Shown piece by piece: positions 35,315 to 44,863 of a stretch of DNA of 64,000 nucleotides. Below the pieces are notes generated by a model that saw nothing but the letters and a program-made list of their open reading frames with translations, made no database searches and had not been told where the DNA came from. The stretch is from Phycisphaerae bacterium. GTDB taxonomy: Bacteria; Planctomycetota; Phycisphaerae; UBA1845. The first letter of the stretch is position 1; every line of letters starts with the position of its first letter. The position numbers were made by a program, and so were the translations under genes. The stretch spans positions 24,627 to 88,626 of the forward strand of contig JAJVHU010000005.1 of NCBI GenBank assembly GCA_022072505.1, in the 5' to 3' direction.

Positions 35315-35971
35315 TCAACCTTCCTGCGCCAACCGCGCCGTCGCCCACGTCGAAGGATCGACGTACCAGAGCAGGTCGTCCCCCACCGTCAGGGATTGCT
35401 GCCCCAGCTCGCTATCCTCCACGATGACGAAAAACCCGATCCGAGGGTGCTCGACCGGGTCGAATCCCGGCAGCGCCCGACGAACCGCTCTCCCTTCAAG
35501 CGAGTACCCGTCCGCATCCACCGACGCCGCAACGTGAAGATCGCCGGGATCCGCATCCGGCGCGCTCTCACGCGCCCGCTGAAACGGCGCCGATCCGCAA
35601 ACCGCCGCGCCCCGACCGCCTCCGCGCGGCAGGAAGAACAATTGCCGGCAGAAACGCGTCGCCCGGCGCAGGTTCGGCGCCGGACGCATGTTCACACATA
35701 CCCGCAGACCGTCGCTTTCCCAGTACCGCTTCGCATCCCCTTCCGGCCGACGCCGCTTGCCGCTCACCCGGCACCCGAAGAAAAGCCCCGTCTCGTTCCA
35801 CCCCGCCCAGATCGTCGCAAAACCCTTCCGTCCGTCGATCTCCCACAACGCGGGCACGCGCGCCGGATCGCTCCACCCCCGCAGCCGGCCGTCCAGCGCC
35901 GGCGCATTCGACAAGTACGACAGCGGAAACTCGAAATCAAAAAGAAACCGGTTCGGTATCAGCCCCGTCAT
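35315..35971 (-). CDS. CBM9/DOMON-like carbohydrate-binding protein
   Basis: A 218-residue protein. The start MTGLIPNRFLFDFEFPLSYL leads into LDGRLRGWSDPARVPAL, then ATIWAGWNETGLFFGCRVSGK and RYWESDGLRVCVNMRPAP. This is the DG-core followed by WNETGL and DG-loop pattern of CBM9-like domains, which bind sugars or haem-like ligands. It has no obvious signal peptide, which is unusual for a surface-binding domain. The ATG at 35971 has GGGAGG about 12 bases upstream. It lies upstream of the kinase gene on the same strand. Confidence 0.65.
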   Translation of the reverse strand: MTGLIPNRFLFDFEFPLSYLSNAPALDGRLRGWSDPARVPALWEIDGRKGFATIWAGWNETGLFFGCRVSGKRRRPEGDAKRYWESDGLRVCVNMRPAPNLRRATRFCRQLFFLPRGGGRGAAVCGSAPFQRARESAPDADPGDLHVAASVDADGYSLEGRAVRRALPGFDPVEHPRIGFFVIVEDSELGQQSLTVGDDLLWYVDPSTWATARLAQEG

Positions 35972-36164
35972 GCGCGATGTGAACCTCCCGACCGACGACG
36001 CACGCGGCCCCGAATGCGCCGCCGTGCCTCCGATCCTTGTTCCGGGTAGCATCTTCTTCCGCGTGACGCTCGCGGGCAACTTCGTCACGCCCGGATGTCG
36101 AGGTCGAGCAGCGCGGAGTCGCGCGCCGGATTCCGTCGTTCGCCCGCGGACCGCTGATCACCGC

Positions 36165-36962
36165 GTGAATCAGCAGAACACAACTCCTCCGGTCCCCGAC
36201 GCCGCCGCGCGGCCCGATGCGCCCGCTCTCAAGCTCCGCGCTGAGGATGTGATTCTCCCCGCGCTGTTTTACATTGCAGCCGCCGTCCTTGTCTCCGCCG
36301 TCCTGCGAAAGCTCGGGCTTCTTGTCGATCCGGACGCCTTGCCCTCCGCCGACCCGCGCGACGACGCCCTCCGCCGGACCTGGACCGTCGCCGCCGGAAA
36401 CATCGCCCAGGTGGCGGGGCTTGTCGGATGTCTCCTCGTCGCTTCAAAGCGTGCGGCGGCGGGTGCGGCCGGCTGGTTCCTCGCAGGAATGCCGCCGAAG
36501 CGCGCCGCCGCCTTCATCCTCGGAGGGTTCGCTGTCGCAATGCTGGCCAGCTACGCCGCGTACTGGGCGACGCAGATCGTAATTCATCTTGTTCAACCGG
36601 ATTACAAGGTCGAGTCCCACCGCGTCGTCGAACTCCTGCGCGGCGGAGTCCTTCCCCCCGTCGCCGTGATGACGCTCTGGCTCGGCGCCGTCGTCGTCGC
36701 CCCGCTCTGCGAGGAGGCCTTCTTTCGCGGCATCGTTCAACCGGCGCTCGCCAACTGGACGTCGCGCGCCGCCGCGATCGCCGCTGCCGCCGTCATTTTC
36801 GGCGCAGCGCATCCGCAATTGCACGCGATCCCGCCCCTGATCGTGCTCGGCGTCGTCCTCGGCGTGTTGTACGACCGATCCCGCTCCGTCCTCATCCCCG
36901 CCGCGGTCCACGCCCTCTTCAATCTCGCCACGATGCTCGCCGTCACCTTCGGCTGGACCTGA
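36165..36962 (+). CDS. CPBP-family intramembrane metalloprotease
   Basis: A 265-residue membrane protein with the complete CPBP motif set: EEAFFRGIVQPAL (EExxxR), then FGAAHPQL (FxxxH), then HALFNLATM (HxxxN). Eight hydrophobic segments are visible. Such proteins are related to eukaryotic CAAX proteases and bacteriocin-immunity proteins; substrate unknown. The start is chosen at GTG 36165, because the reading frame before it is not membrane-like; the open frame reaches back to 35970. It is convergent with the amidohydrolase gene, with a small hairpin between them. Confidence 0.82.
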   Translation: MNQQNTTPPVPDAAARPDAPALKLRAEDVILPALFYIAAAVLVSAVLRKLGLLVDPDALPSADPRDDALRRTWTVAAGNIAQVAGLVGCLLVASKRAAAGAAGWFLAGMPPKRAAAFILGGFAVAMLASYAAYWATQIVIHLVQPDYKVESHRVVELLRGGVLPPVAVMTLWLGAVVVAPLCEEAFFRGIVQPALANWTSRAAAIAAAAVIFGAAHPQLHAIPPLIVLGVVLGVLYDRSRSVLIPAAVHALFNLATMLAVTFGWT

Positions 36963-37011
36963 CCCGTCATCCGGAACGCGCCCGTCACGCCGCGCCTCGC
37001 CCGCCGGAACC

Positions 37012-37028
37012 GCGGAGCTCTGCTCCGC
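37012..37028. terminator. Small hairpin between convergent genes
   Basis: GCGGAGC and GCTCCGC form a perfect 7-bp stem with loop TCT. There is no T-run on either side, so it is only a possible bidirectional terminator or attenuator. Confidence 0.25.
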
Positions 37029-37054
37029 ACGTGCGCTCCGCCCCGCGTCGCACG

Positions 37055-38035
37055 TCACCTCTCGCCCGGCGCAAGCCCCAGCCGCCGCGCATTCCCGATG
37101 TACATCGCCGACAACACCTCCGGCGGAAGATCAAGACCCGCAAGCCGCGGCGGATGCTCGCCGTCCGGATCCTCGATCGGCGACTCCCCGCGGTAATCCG
37201 TCTCCCACATCGCCTGATGCGCCCAGTACCGGCTCGCGTAATGATCGAACCCCGCGTAGGCGTCGCGCACCACCAGGTCGCTCCCGAAGAGCACCCGATC
37301 CGCTCGGCGCAGCAGGAAAGCACGCGCCTTCTCCGGCCGACGCGCGACCTCGCGCACGATCCACTTCGTCGCGCTGCTGTCGAGCACCAGGTTCGAGTGC
37401 CGCTCCAGCAGCTCGTCCAGAAACTCCGGATCCTCGACGAACCCGCCCAGATGCGCCCCGATCACCAGCGTCGGCGACACGTATTTCAGAAACCACTCCA
37501 GCGGCGGATACTGCTCCAGCTTGGTTCCGAAGACCGCCGTGTTCTCATACCGCGCCCCCTGCCCCCACCAGGCGCTCGGATCCGCGACGTGAATCATGAA
37601 AACAAAACCCAGCGACCGCGCATGATCCACCACCGGACGCAGAAACGGGTGCTCCAGCGTCCACCCGTGCTCCGCGCGGATCGGCGGCGCCATCCAGAAC
37701 TTGCACACCCGCGCCCCGGCCTCCCGGAACGCGTCGAGATCCTTCATCCACCGCGTCCGGAACGCCTCCGACCCGGACATCTCTTTCCAGTTCGGAATCG
37801 CGATGAACCCGACCCGGTTCCCGCGCAGGCGCTTCAACGCGGGAACGTCGGACAGCGGCGTCATCGTCAGATGCGCCGTCACGCCGTAAGCGTCCGCCGC
37901 CTCGAAAAACGTCGCCGTCTGTCCGCACAGGTGAAGATGACAATGCGCGTCCAGGATCGGTCCCGCCGCCTTGCGTCGAGGAACATCGCGGTAATTCAGC
38001 CCCAGGAGATTCGCCGGACCGACCGTCACGCTCAT
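37055..38035 (-). CDS. Amidohydrolase family protein (TIM barrel)
   Basis: A 326-residue hydrolase. It shows the metal-binding start LDAHCHLH, the later MIHVADPSAWWGQG, IGAHLGGFVED, VLDSSATKW and VLFGSDLVVR with the aspartate of the amidohydrolase superfamily. The family covers reactions such as decarboxylation of aromatic acids and lactone or amide cleavage; the sequence does not settle which. The stop at 37055 lies opposite the CPBP gene. The start ATG is at 38035, 4 bases after the end of the alpha/beta hydrolase gene on the same strand, so the two look co-transcribed. Confidence 0.83.
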   Translation of the reverse strand: MSVTVGPANLLGLNYRDVPRRKAAGPILDAHCHLHLCGQTATFFEAADAYGVTAHLTMTPLSDVPALKRLRGNRVGFIAIPNWKEMSGSEAFRTRWMKDLDAFREAGARVCKFWMAPPIRAEHGWTLEHPFLRPVVDHARSLGFVFMIHVADPSAWWGQGARYENTAVFGTKLEQYPPLEWFLKYVSPTLVIGAHLGGFVEDPEFLDELLERHSNLVLDSSATKWIVREVARRPEKARAFLLRRADRVLFGSDLVVRDAYAGFDHYASRYWAHQAMWETDYRGESPIEDPDGEHPPRLAGLDLPPEVLSAMYIGNARRLGLAPGER

Positions 38036-38039
38036 GCCC

Positions 38040-38972
38040 TCACCGATCCTCCTCGCCTTCCTTCACCGCGTCCGGCGCGTCCACGCCCATCGCGCGATCC
38101 AGCCACCGGGAAACCTCCTCCGTCGTCGCCTCATTGTAGAACGCGCCCGCCGTCACGTGGTCTCCGCCCGTCTCGAGGAAGCTCTTCGGCTCCGCCGCCG
38201 CCGCGAACAACCGCCGACCCAGCCGGATCGGAATCAGCTCGTCGTCCCGCCCGTGCAGGAAGAGCTTCGGACACCGGATCCCCGGAACCTTCCGGGAGGA
38301 TTCGTAACGATGGCGCGCCAGCAACCGCACCGGCAGCAGCGGATAATGAACCGCCCCCACGTCCGGCAACGTCGTGAACGTGGACTCGACCACCAGCGCC
38401 CCCGGTTCATGCCGCGACGCCAGGTCGATCGCCACCGCTCCGCCCAGCGACCGTCCGAAGATCACGACCCGCCGCGGCGCCTCGCCTCTCGTTTCGACGA
38501 CGTAATTCCACGCCGCCTCCGCATCCAGATACAGACCCCGCTCGCTCGGCGATCCTCCGCTCTCCCCGAACCCCCGGTAATCCACGCCGAACACGTTGAA
38601 CCCGAGGCGCCGCCACTGTGAGAAGTCCAGCAGCACGTCGGACAGATTCCCCGCGTTCCCGTGAAAGATCAGCACCGTCCCGCGCGGCGACTCCGCCGGA
38701 ACGTACCACCCCACGATCGTCACCCCGTCCGACGTCGTCAGCGCCGCCCGCTCATACCCAAGGTTGACGTCCGCCGGCGTCATGTCCACGCCGTGCGTCG
38801 GAAAGTAGATCAACCGGGACTGACAGCCGACCAGCACGAGGCACACCGCGGCATACGTGCCGCCGATGATCAGGAACCAGCGGCGAAGACGCGCTCGAAT
38901 GCGCTTCAGTCGGTCAGCCCGCTCGCCTGCAGGCCCTGACCCACCGCCACCGCCCGCCTGCTCCATCGTCAT
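38040..38972 (-). CDS. Membrane-anchored alpha/beta hydrolase
   Basis: A 310-residue protein with an N-terminal anchor helix (FLIIGGTYAAVCLVLVGC) that looks like a signal anchor or lipoprotein, followed by an alpha/beta-hydrolase domain. The nucleophile elbow GRSLGG, the oxyanion-hole motif HGNAGN, the acid in HGRDDELIP and the histidine in GGDH form a complete triad. This is the BEM46/ABHD13-like organisation, which includes small esterases and lipases. The ATG at 38972 begins 5 bases after the beta-helix gene ends, and the stop lies 4 bases before the amidohydrolase start. Confidence 0.86.
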   Translation of the reverse strand: MTMEQAGGGGGSGPAGERADRLKRIRARLRRWFLIIGGTYAAVCLVLVGCQSRLIYFPTHGVDMTPADVNLGYERAALTTSDGVTIVGWYVPAESPRGTVLIFHGNAGNLSDVLLDFSQWRRLGFNVFGVDYRGFGESGGSPSERGLYLDAEAAWNYVVETRGEAPRRVVIFGRSLGGAVAIDLASRHEPGALVVESTFTTLPDVGAVHYPLLPVRLLARHRYESSRKVPGIRCPKLFLHGRDDELIPIRLGRRLFAAAAEPKSFLETGGDHVTAGAFYNEATTEEVSRWLDRAMGVDAPDAVKEGEEDR

Positions 38973-38977
38973 GCGAC

Positions 38978-41251
38978 CTACACCGGTTCAAGCCGGAACT
39001 GAAGCACCGCCCACCCGTTGATCTCGAAGTGTTCAACGCGGAATTCGTGTTTTCCCGGCGCAAGCTCGACCTCGGCGACGTCCTCCGTCGGCCCGTGCCA
39101 CGTCCAGTTCGACAGCACGGGTTTGTCATCCACGAATACGCGCACCCCGTCGTCCGAAACCGTGCGGATGCGCCACTTCCCCGTCGGCGACGCCGGAAGC
39201 TCGATCGTGGTCCGCGCCACGGTCGCGAAGTGATCATGCCCCACCTTCTCGCTGACCGCCCCGCCGTGCCACTTGAAATCCAGTCCGAAAAGCGTCTGCG
39301 TCTCCACCGGCGGCTGCGCAACGATCTTCTTCCAGTTGTCTTCGCTGTCGCGCGGATCGCTCGCCGGATCCCACCTGAAAAAGCTCACCGTCCACTTCGC
39401 GTTCAGCAGCGACCCGCTCGCCGTCAGCGTCGTGCTTGCGTCTTCGCCCGCCTTGACTTCCACGTTAACCTTGAAAGGAACGAAGCCTTCCCTGACGGCC
39501 TCGATCGCAATGCGTCCGGGCAACGTTCCTTCGGGCGGCGATGCCTTGACGTCGCCTGAAACCTCCCGAACCCGAAAGACGCCTCTCGGCCCCAGCACCT
39601 GAACCTGCGCCGACGCTCCCGACGCCGCCACCGTCCCCGGAACCAGCAGGCAGCCCTCGTAGTCATACGGACCCCACTCCGTCATGACGATGTGCTGCCG
39701 CCCCGCAAGGGGCTTCCTCGCGCCCACCGGCCGCGTCTCCCCCGGCAGCGGCGGAAGCGAAAACGACGGTTGCGGCGGCAAGGCGTCCGCCGCTGTGATC
39801 CGCAGGTCGCTCCCCCCCTCGTGGTCGATGATCCGTCCGCCCGTCGCCTTGTTCTCCGCAAGCTGCGTGTTCACCGTCCGCCGAAGCTGGATCGCCGGAT
39901 CGTTGTCGGTGAACGTATTCAGCGCGATCACGTTGTCGCGCGATCCGGCGTGGTTCGCTTTCGCCCAGGGCGTCCGCAGCAGGTGCGCGTCGTCGTCGTC
40001 CCAGAGGAACACGCCGCACTTGTTCCGGTTGAACGTGTTGTTCAGGATCCGGTTCCCGCGACCGTGCTCGATGTTCACCCCGCCGCGCTCCGCGCCGTAG
40101 CCCATCTCCCCGTTGTCCTCGAACGTGTTCCCCTCGATCAGCGTGTCCTGCGAGTATCCGCCCCACACCCCGCAGATCGCGTTGCCCACGAGACGATTGT
40201 TGATGAACTTGTTCCCGAAGCTGAACGTCATCTCGATCCCGTGCGCCGCCGCGTACGAGAAGTCGTTCGCAAAAAGAATATTGTCATTGTTCCCGAGTCG
40301 CCGGTGCGCCTCGACAACCTCCGTCGGCGCCGACGGCGCGTCCGTCGCCCCGGCCTCCCCCTTCTCCTTCCGCAACCGCTCGATCTCCCGCTCCAGCCAC
40401 GCCTCGCCCAGCGCCTCGCGCCCGCCGAATCCGAAGAACCCGTCGCCGCCGTGCGTACACGAATTCTCCACGATCAGGTTCCGGTGGTTCTGCTCGAACA
40501 TCAGGATGCCCGCGGAATCCTGCCCCCGGTTGTACACGCCGTGGCTGTAACCCCGGATGCAGAAGTCGAAGGCGTTCCGCGCAATGACGTTCCCGCTGCT
40601 GCGCCACATCGCCAGCCCCCACCCGGACAGGAACGAGCAGTCATTGTCGTACACCGCGCTGTCCGTCACGCGGTCCAGGAGGATCCCGTTCTGCCCGTCG
40701 CGCGCCCGGATCCGCCGCAGCGTCACGCCCGAGGCACGCTCCACATAAAGCCCCGCGCCGTAGTTCGTCATCCACTCCCGACCGTCGTTGTGATGCGGGA
40801 AGATCCAGTCGCTTCCGTCTTCCCGCTCCGGCGTCGAAAGCAGCCGCTTGCGGTAATTGTCGGAAAGGTCCGTGTCTTCGATCGTCAGCCCGTCGCATTC
40901 CCGCGCGTGAATCCCGATCTTGTATCCGCGAACCTTCAGGTTGCGGATCGTGATCTTCTTCCCGCGGATGACGAGGCCCGTGCCCGTGAATTGATCCGGC
41001 GCAACGCCCGTCGCCGCGCCGCTCAACGTCGCGCCGCCGAAATCGACGGTCAGCCCCTCGCCTTCGATGAGGAGGGCGCCCGCACCCGCCGCGTCCGGAA
41101 CCTCGTACGTTCCCGCGGCGACCTTGACGCTCTTTGTGATCCGCTGCCCGGCCGCCGCCAGCCTCACCGTCTCCACGTCCTGCGCCGCGGGCCTCGCGTC
41201 GTTCGCCGACACAACCCCCAGAACCGCCAGCCCGAGCACGACAGTGATCAT
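38978..41251 (-). CDS. Secreted right-handed beta-helix protein with C-terminal PA14 domain
   Basis: A 757-residue exported protein. A signal (MITVVLGLAVLGVVSA) is followed by a parallel beta-helix region full of repeated turns, such as LKVRGYKIGIHARECDGLTIEDTDLSDN, NVIARNAFDFC and NRLVGNAICGVWGGYSQDTLIEGNTFEDNG. A spacer with proline-rich and Ig-like parts follows. The last 70 residues fit PA14 (WRIRTVSDDGVRVFVDDKPVL, HEFRVEHFE). Beta-helix proteins of this type bind or cleave polysaccharides. The open frame continues upstream to 42181 but covers the dehydrogenase gene, so the start is the ATG at 41251 with AAGGAG upstream. It precedes the alpha/beta hydrolase gene by 5 bases. Confidence 0.83.
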   Translation of the reverse strand: MITVVLGLAVLGVVSANDARPAAQDVETVRLAAAGQRITKSVKVAAGTYEVPDAAGAGALLIEGEGLTVDFGGATLSGAATGVAPDQFTGTGLVIRGKKITIRNLKVRGYKIGIHARECDGLTIEDTDLSDNYRKRLLSTPEREDGSDWIFPHHNDGREWMTNYGAGLYVERASGVTLRRIRARDGQNGILLDRVTDSAVYDNDCSFLSGWGLAMWRSSGNVIARNAFDFCIRGYSHGVYNRGQDSAGILMFEQNHRNLIVENSCTHGGDGFFGFGGREALGEAWLEREIERLRKEKGEAGATDAPSAPTEVVEAHRRLGNNDNILFANDFSYAAAHGIEMTFSFGNKFINNRLVGNAICGVWGGYSQDTLIEGNTFEDNGEMGYGAERGGVNIEHGRGNRILNNTFNRNKCGVFLWDDDDAHLLRTPWAKANHAGSRDNVIALNTFTDNDPAIQLRRTVNTQLAENKATGGRIIDHEGGSDLRITAADALPPQPSFSLPPLPGETRPVGARKPLAGRQHIVMTEWGPYDYEGCLLVPGTVAASGASAQVQVLGPRGVFRVREVSGDVKASPPEGTLPGRIAIEAVREGFVPFKVNVEVKAGEDASTTLTASGSLLNAKWTVSFFRWDPASDPRDSEDNWKKIVAQPPVETQTLFGLDFKWHGGAVSEKVGHDHFATVARTTIELPASPTGKWRIRTVSDDGVRVFVDDKPVLSNWTWHGPTEDVAEVELAPGKHEFRVEHFEINGWAVLQFRLEPV

Positions 41252-41337
41252 GCAATCCGCTCCTTGAAAACCCGTGCGCACGCCCGTCAGCGTCCTGCGG
41301 TTTCGGGCGGCGGCTCGCACGCGGCCGCGACGGGCGC

Positions 41338-42468
41338 CTACCGATGCACCACCCGACCCTCGATGTTCGGATCCGGCGTCCGCTCGCGCCGCGCCGTCGG
41401 CAGCGGCGCCGGCTTCCCGTCGTTCGGCAGCACGACGATCTTGCACGCCTCGCCCCCCTGAAGCTCCTGCACCGCCTCGCTCACCTCGGACAGCTTCACC
41501 GTCCGCGTGATCAGCGGCTGAAGATCGACGATCCGGTCCTCCAGCAGCCACCGCGTCTTGTACCACGTGTCGAAGATCTGCCGGCCGTTCAACGCCCGCA
41601 CCGTCAGGTTCTTGAAGATCATCATCTCGGCAACGTCGATCTCCACCGGCTTCGACGGAATCCCGAAGAGCGTCACCTGCCCCCCGTTGCGCACCACGCG
41701 GAACGCCGCGTTGATCGCCGACGGCGCCCCGCTCATCTCCAGCACCAGGTCCACGCCGTACCCGTGATTCACCCCCACGATCGACTTCACCACGTCCCCG
41801 TCCTTCGATGGATCGAAAACCTGCGTCGCCCCCATCTTCCGCGCCAGGTTCATCCGGAACGGATTCAGGTCCGTCGCGTACACCGCCTTCGCCCCCAGCG
41901 CCTTGCAGATGCCGATCGTGAAAAGCCCGATCGGCCCGCACCCCATCACCGCCACCGAAAGCCCGCTGACCTGCTGACCCATCGTCGCGAAGACCGCGTT
42001 CCCGAAGGGCTCCTGAAGCGTCGCAATCTGCGGCGGAATCTTCTCCCGGTTGTTCTGCCAGATGACCTTCTCGGGCACCGCGACGTAATGCGCGAACGCC
42101 CCGTCCCGATCCACCCCGAGAATCTGCGTCTGCGGGCACATGTGCGCCTGACCCGTCCGGCACTGGTAGCAGATCCCGCACGTCACGTGCGACTCCGCCG
42201 ACACGAAGTCCCCCACCGCGGCGCTGCGCACCTTCTCCCCGACCTCGACGATCGTCCCCGCGAACTCATGCCCCAGCGTCAGCGGAGGCTTGATCCGACG
42301 CTGCGACCACGCATCCCACTGCCAGATGTGCAGGTCCGTCCCGCAGAGGCTCGCCGCCTCGACGTACACCAGCACGTCCTCCGGACCGATCCGCGGACGC
42401 GGAACCTCCTGAAGCTCCAGCCCCCGGTCCGGTTTCATCTTGCGCACAGCCGGCATCGTTGCGGACAT
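41338..42468 (-). CDS. tdh: Threonine 3-dehydrogenase-like zinc alcohol dehydrogenase
   Basis: A 376-residue medium-chain dehydrogenase. Catalytic zinc ligands sit in SLCGTDLH and GHEFAGTIVEVG. The structural zinc site is in HVTCGICYQCRTGQAHMC, and the nucleotide-binding motif is GCGPIGLF. The arrangement LCGTDLHIWQWDAWSQRRIKPPL matches L-threonine 3-dehydrogenase, which turns threonine into 2-amino-3-ketobutyrate. Its usual partner kbl (glycine C-acetyltransferase) is not next to it. The ATG at 42468 is the first in the frame, and AGAGGA lies upstream. Confidence 0.88.
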   Translation of the reverse strand: MSATMPAVRKMKPDRGLELQEVPRPRIGPEDVLVYVEAASLCGTDLHIWQWDAWSQRRIKPPLTLGHEFAGTIVEVGEKVRSAAVGDFVSAESHVTCGICYQCRTGQAHMCPQTQILGVDRDGAFAHYVAVPEKVIWQNNREKIPPQIATLQEPFGNAVFATMGQQVSGLSVAVMGCGPIGLFTIGICKALGAKAVYATDLNPFRMNLARKMGATQVFDPSKDGDVVKSIVGVNHGYGVDLVLEMSGAPSAINAAFRVVRNGGQVTLFGIPSKPVEIDVAEMMIFKNLTVRALNGRQIFDTWYKTRWLLEDRIVDLQPLITRTVKLSEVSEAVQELQGGEACKIVVLPNDGKPAPLPTARRERTPDPNIEGRVVHR

Positions 42469-42546
42469 AAGTTGCTTCGGTTCCTCTCTTGTTTCTCTCG
42501 GCGGGCGGGTTCCGGTCCGCCCGGGGAGGTGCGGCGCGCCGCCGGA

Positions 42547-43395
42547 TCAGTCCTTCTCTTCCAGCCGGTCGCGGGTTCGCGCGTAACCGTCCTTCTTCCA
42601 CTCCGCCGGCTCCACGAAGTCTTCCGTCTTCAGCCCCGTGTTGATCGCCGGCTTCCCCAGCTCGGGGAAGTGCGCTCGCGTCTCCTTGTATCCGTCCGCC
42701 GACGTCGCGTGAATCCGCACCGGCAGGTGGATGTCGCGGTCCACGAAGAACTCGAGCCGGCGATAGCGCTTCGCCATCCGCGTGCCCGGTTTCGGCGTAC
42801 ATACGAGATGGTCGCAATTCGCCGGATCCTCGGGCTTCGGCTCAACCCGTGACACGTCGAAACGTTCGAGGATGTAATCCTTCCGGTGTCCGAAAGGCAG
42901 GGGGAAGGGGGTCTTGTCCAGGTCGAAGAAGTCGATCCGCTCGCCCTCCGACGCAACCTCCCACTCATACACGTGACGCGTCTTCTCCCGCCCCTCCAGC
43001 AGCAACTGACCGTTGAAGAGGTACCACGTCTTCTTCTGATCCGCGATCGCCCGCCCGTCCTGAACCGTCCGCTCAAACGTAATGAAAAACTGCGGGTTCG
43101 GGTCGCCCTTGCGGTAGAGCAGCCTCCCCTCCCGCCGGACGCTGGTGAGGTTGATGCGGTTGTCCTCCTCGAACACCACCCGGCAACGCACGTCCCGGAG
43201 CGTCTCCCCGGCCTTCTGCAAGGCGTCGAGCACGTCGTCCACCGTCGGTCCCGCGGCGGCAGGTGTTTCTTCAGGGGCGGTCCCGGAAGCGGCGGGCGGC
43301 GCCTCGGTCGGTTTCGCATCCGGCGGAGGCGTCTGACCGACGCAAAGCAGGGCGCCCGCCCACGTCGCCGCCACGCCGAACATCAACGTCCTCAC
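42547..43395 (-). CDS. LolA-like outer-membrane lipoprotein carrier domain protein (planctomycete type)
   Basis: A 282-residue exported protein. Residues 1-20 give a signal (RTLMFGVAATWAGALL). A proline/alanine-rich linker is followed by DVLDALQKAGETLRDVRCRVVFEED, the start of the LolA-like beta barrel, and FVDRDIHLPVRIHATSADG. Proteins of this group carry or receive lipidated proteins or hydrophobic ligands in the periplasm; direct evidence is lacking. The start is the GTG at 43395, with GGAGGGCG upstream. It is divergent from the GT87 gene. Confidence 0.7.
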   Translation of the reverse strand: MRTLMFGVAATWAGALLCVGQTPPPDAKPTEAPPAASGTAPEETPAAAGPTVDDVLDALQKAGETLRDVRCRVVFEEDNRINLTSVRREGRLLYRKGDPNPQFFITFERTVQDGRAIADQKKTWYLFNGQLLLEGREKTRHVYEWEVASEGERIDFFDLDKTPFPLPFGHRKDYILERFDVSRVEPKPEDPANCDHLVCTPKPGTRMAKRYRRLEFFVDRDIHLPVRIHATSADGYKETRAHFPELGKPAINTGLKTEDFVEPAEWKKDGYARTRDRLEEKD

Positions 43396-43609
43396 CGGTC
43401 GCCCTCCGATCACTTCCCGCCCCAACGCTCGTGCCCGCCGTCCGCGGAATCCGCAAAGCTTGTCGTCCCGCCGGGCTGCGCGCATCATGCTACGCTGGAA
43501 ATGCGCCGTCGGCAAAGAATCCCGGCGCCGCAACCGACCGGCGATCGACCGCCGGGTCGGTCGGCGCGATCCTATCCGCCGGCCCAGAACCGGGCCTGGA
43601 ACACCGCCG

Positions 43610-44863
43610 ATGACCGAACTGCTACCCCGGCTCACCGTTAACCCTCGATCACGCGGGTTTCGCTGGACCACGGGGGCGCTGGCCGTCGTCATCCTCGCCC
43701 AGGCCTTCCGGTCCCTCGAGTTCGAACTGACCTTCGCCCCCGCCGGACAGTGGGACTTCGAGAGTTACTACTACGCCCTGCACGCCTACCGCAACGGCGA
43801 GAACCCCTACGACCCGGATTCGTTGAAAGCCATCGCCCAGCACGCCGTGTTCCCTTTTGCCTACCCCCATCACACGCTTGCGTTCTTCGCGCTCTTCGAC
43901 CGGGGGCAGATCGAGGCGTCGAAGAAGTCCTTTCTTCTTGCGAAGTTCGCCGTCCTGGCGGCGCTGCTGCTGGTGTGGACGTTCCGGCTCGTTCCCCGCG
44001 GAGCGCGCGGCTGGTTTCTTGGGTTCGTCGCCCTCGGCCTGAATGCGGCCGCGCCCCGCGACCTCACCGCGGGCAACGTCTCCCTCTTTGAAATCCTCCC
44101 GATCTGGCTGGGCGTCGCGGCGCTTTCCGCCGGACACCCCGCGCTGTTCTGCGCCGGCGTCATCCTTGGCGCTCAGTTCAAGCTTCAACCCCTGCTGCTG
44201 CTCGGACTGCTCTGGTTCACCGACGCGCCGCGCCGCGCCGTCTACTTCGGCGCCTCGATCGCCGCCGTCGCTCTGATCGGCGCGGGCGTGTACCTGCACG
44301 ACCCCGCCGCCGCCACCGCCTACGCACAAAACTCGACGCGCATCGCTGGCGGCGAGGCCGGGCTGAGCAATCCCTCGCTGCTGAAGCTCCTGACCCAGAG
44401 CGCGGTCATCGTGATGGAGCCCTACGATGTTTTCGAGGGCGTCGAGCGCCGCACCGTCGGCCGCGCGGTCTACCCGATCGTCGCCCTCGGCATCATTTTC
44501 CTGACGTTCCGCACGCTTCCCGCTTCCCGGCGCGACCCCCGCTGGATTCACCTCGGCGTCGTCACCTACGCCCTCGTCGCCCCGCGCATGAAGGATTATT
44601 CCTGGGTGATCGTCCTGCCCTCGGTCTTCGAACTCGCCCGTCTCGCCCTGCGCAGACCCGCGACGCTCGTCCCTGCCGCGGTCCTCGCGTTCATCTTCCT
44701 CGCGGCGCCGATGCGCGACGCAATGTGGACATACCGGCCTTATGTGCTTACCTTCCTGATCTGGACAGCCACGGTTTTCGCCCCCGTTCCGGTTGAGTCC
44801 GAAGGCGAACCCGCAACGCATGAATCCGAAACCGACGTTCGAGGAAGCCCTGCAGCGCCTTGA
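43610..44863 (+). CDS. GT87-family membrane glycosyltransferase (DUF2029)
   Basis: A 417-residue membrane protein with about ten hydrophobic segments. The extracytoplasmic loop WDFESYYYALHAYRNGENPYDPD has the aspartate and acidic pattern of GT87 enzymes, which use polyprenyl-phosphate-mannose, and LKLLTQSAV is near the C-terminal part. Family members elongate mannose-containing glycans in mycobacteria. The ATG at 43610 is taken as start. The 3' end overlaps the xseB start by 44 bases, so translation of xseB is probably coupled. Confidence 0.8.
   Translation: MTELLPRLTVNPRSRGFRWTTGALAVVILAQAFRSLEFELTFAPAGQWDFESYYYALHAYRNGENPYDPDSLKAIAQHAVFPFAYPHHTLAFFALFDRGQIEASKKSFLLAKFAVLAALLLVWTFRLVPRGARGWFLGFVALGLNAAAPRDLTAGNVSLFEILPIWLGVAALSAGHPALFCAGVILGAQFKLQPLLLLGLLWFTDAPRRAVYFGASIAAVALIGAGVYLHDPAAATAYAQNSTRIAGGEAGLSNPSLLKLLTQSAVIVMEPYDVFEGVERRTVGRAVYPIVALGIIFLTFRTLPASRRDPRWIHLGVVTYALVAPRMKDYSWVIVLPSVFELARLALRRPATLVPAAVLAFIFLAAPMRDAMWTYRPYVLTFLIWTATVFAPVPVESEGEPATHESETDVRGSPAAP

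Noticed and set aside
39692..41461. Long plus-strand open frame over the beta-helix gene
   Set aside because: Composition is that of an antisense shadow; no family motif.
41252..42181. Upstream extension of the beta-helix frame (open to 42181)
   Set aside because: It covers the threonine dehydrogenase gene on the same strand in another frame; the signal peptide starts at 41251.
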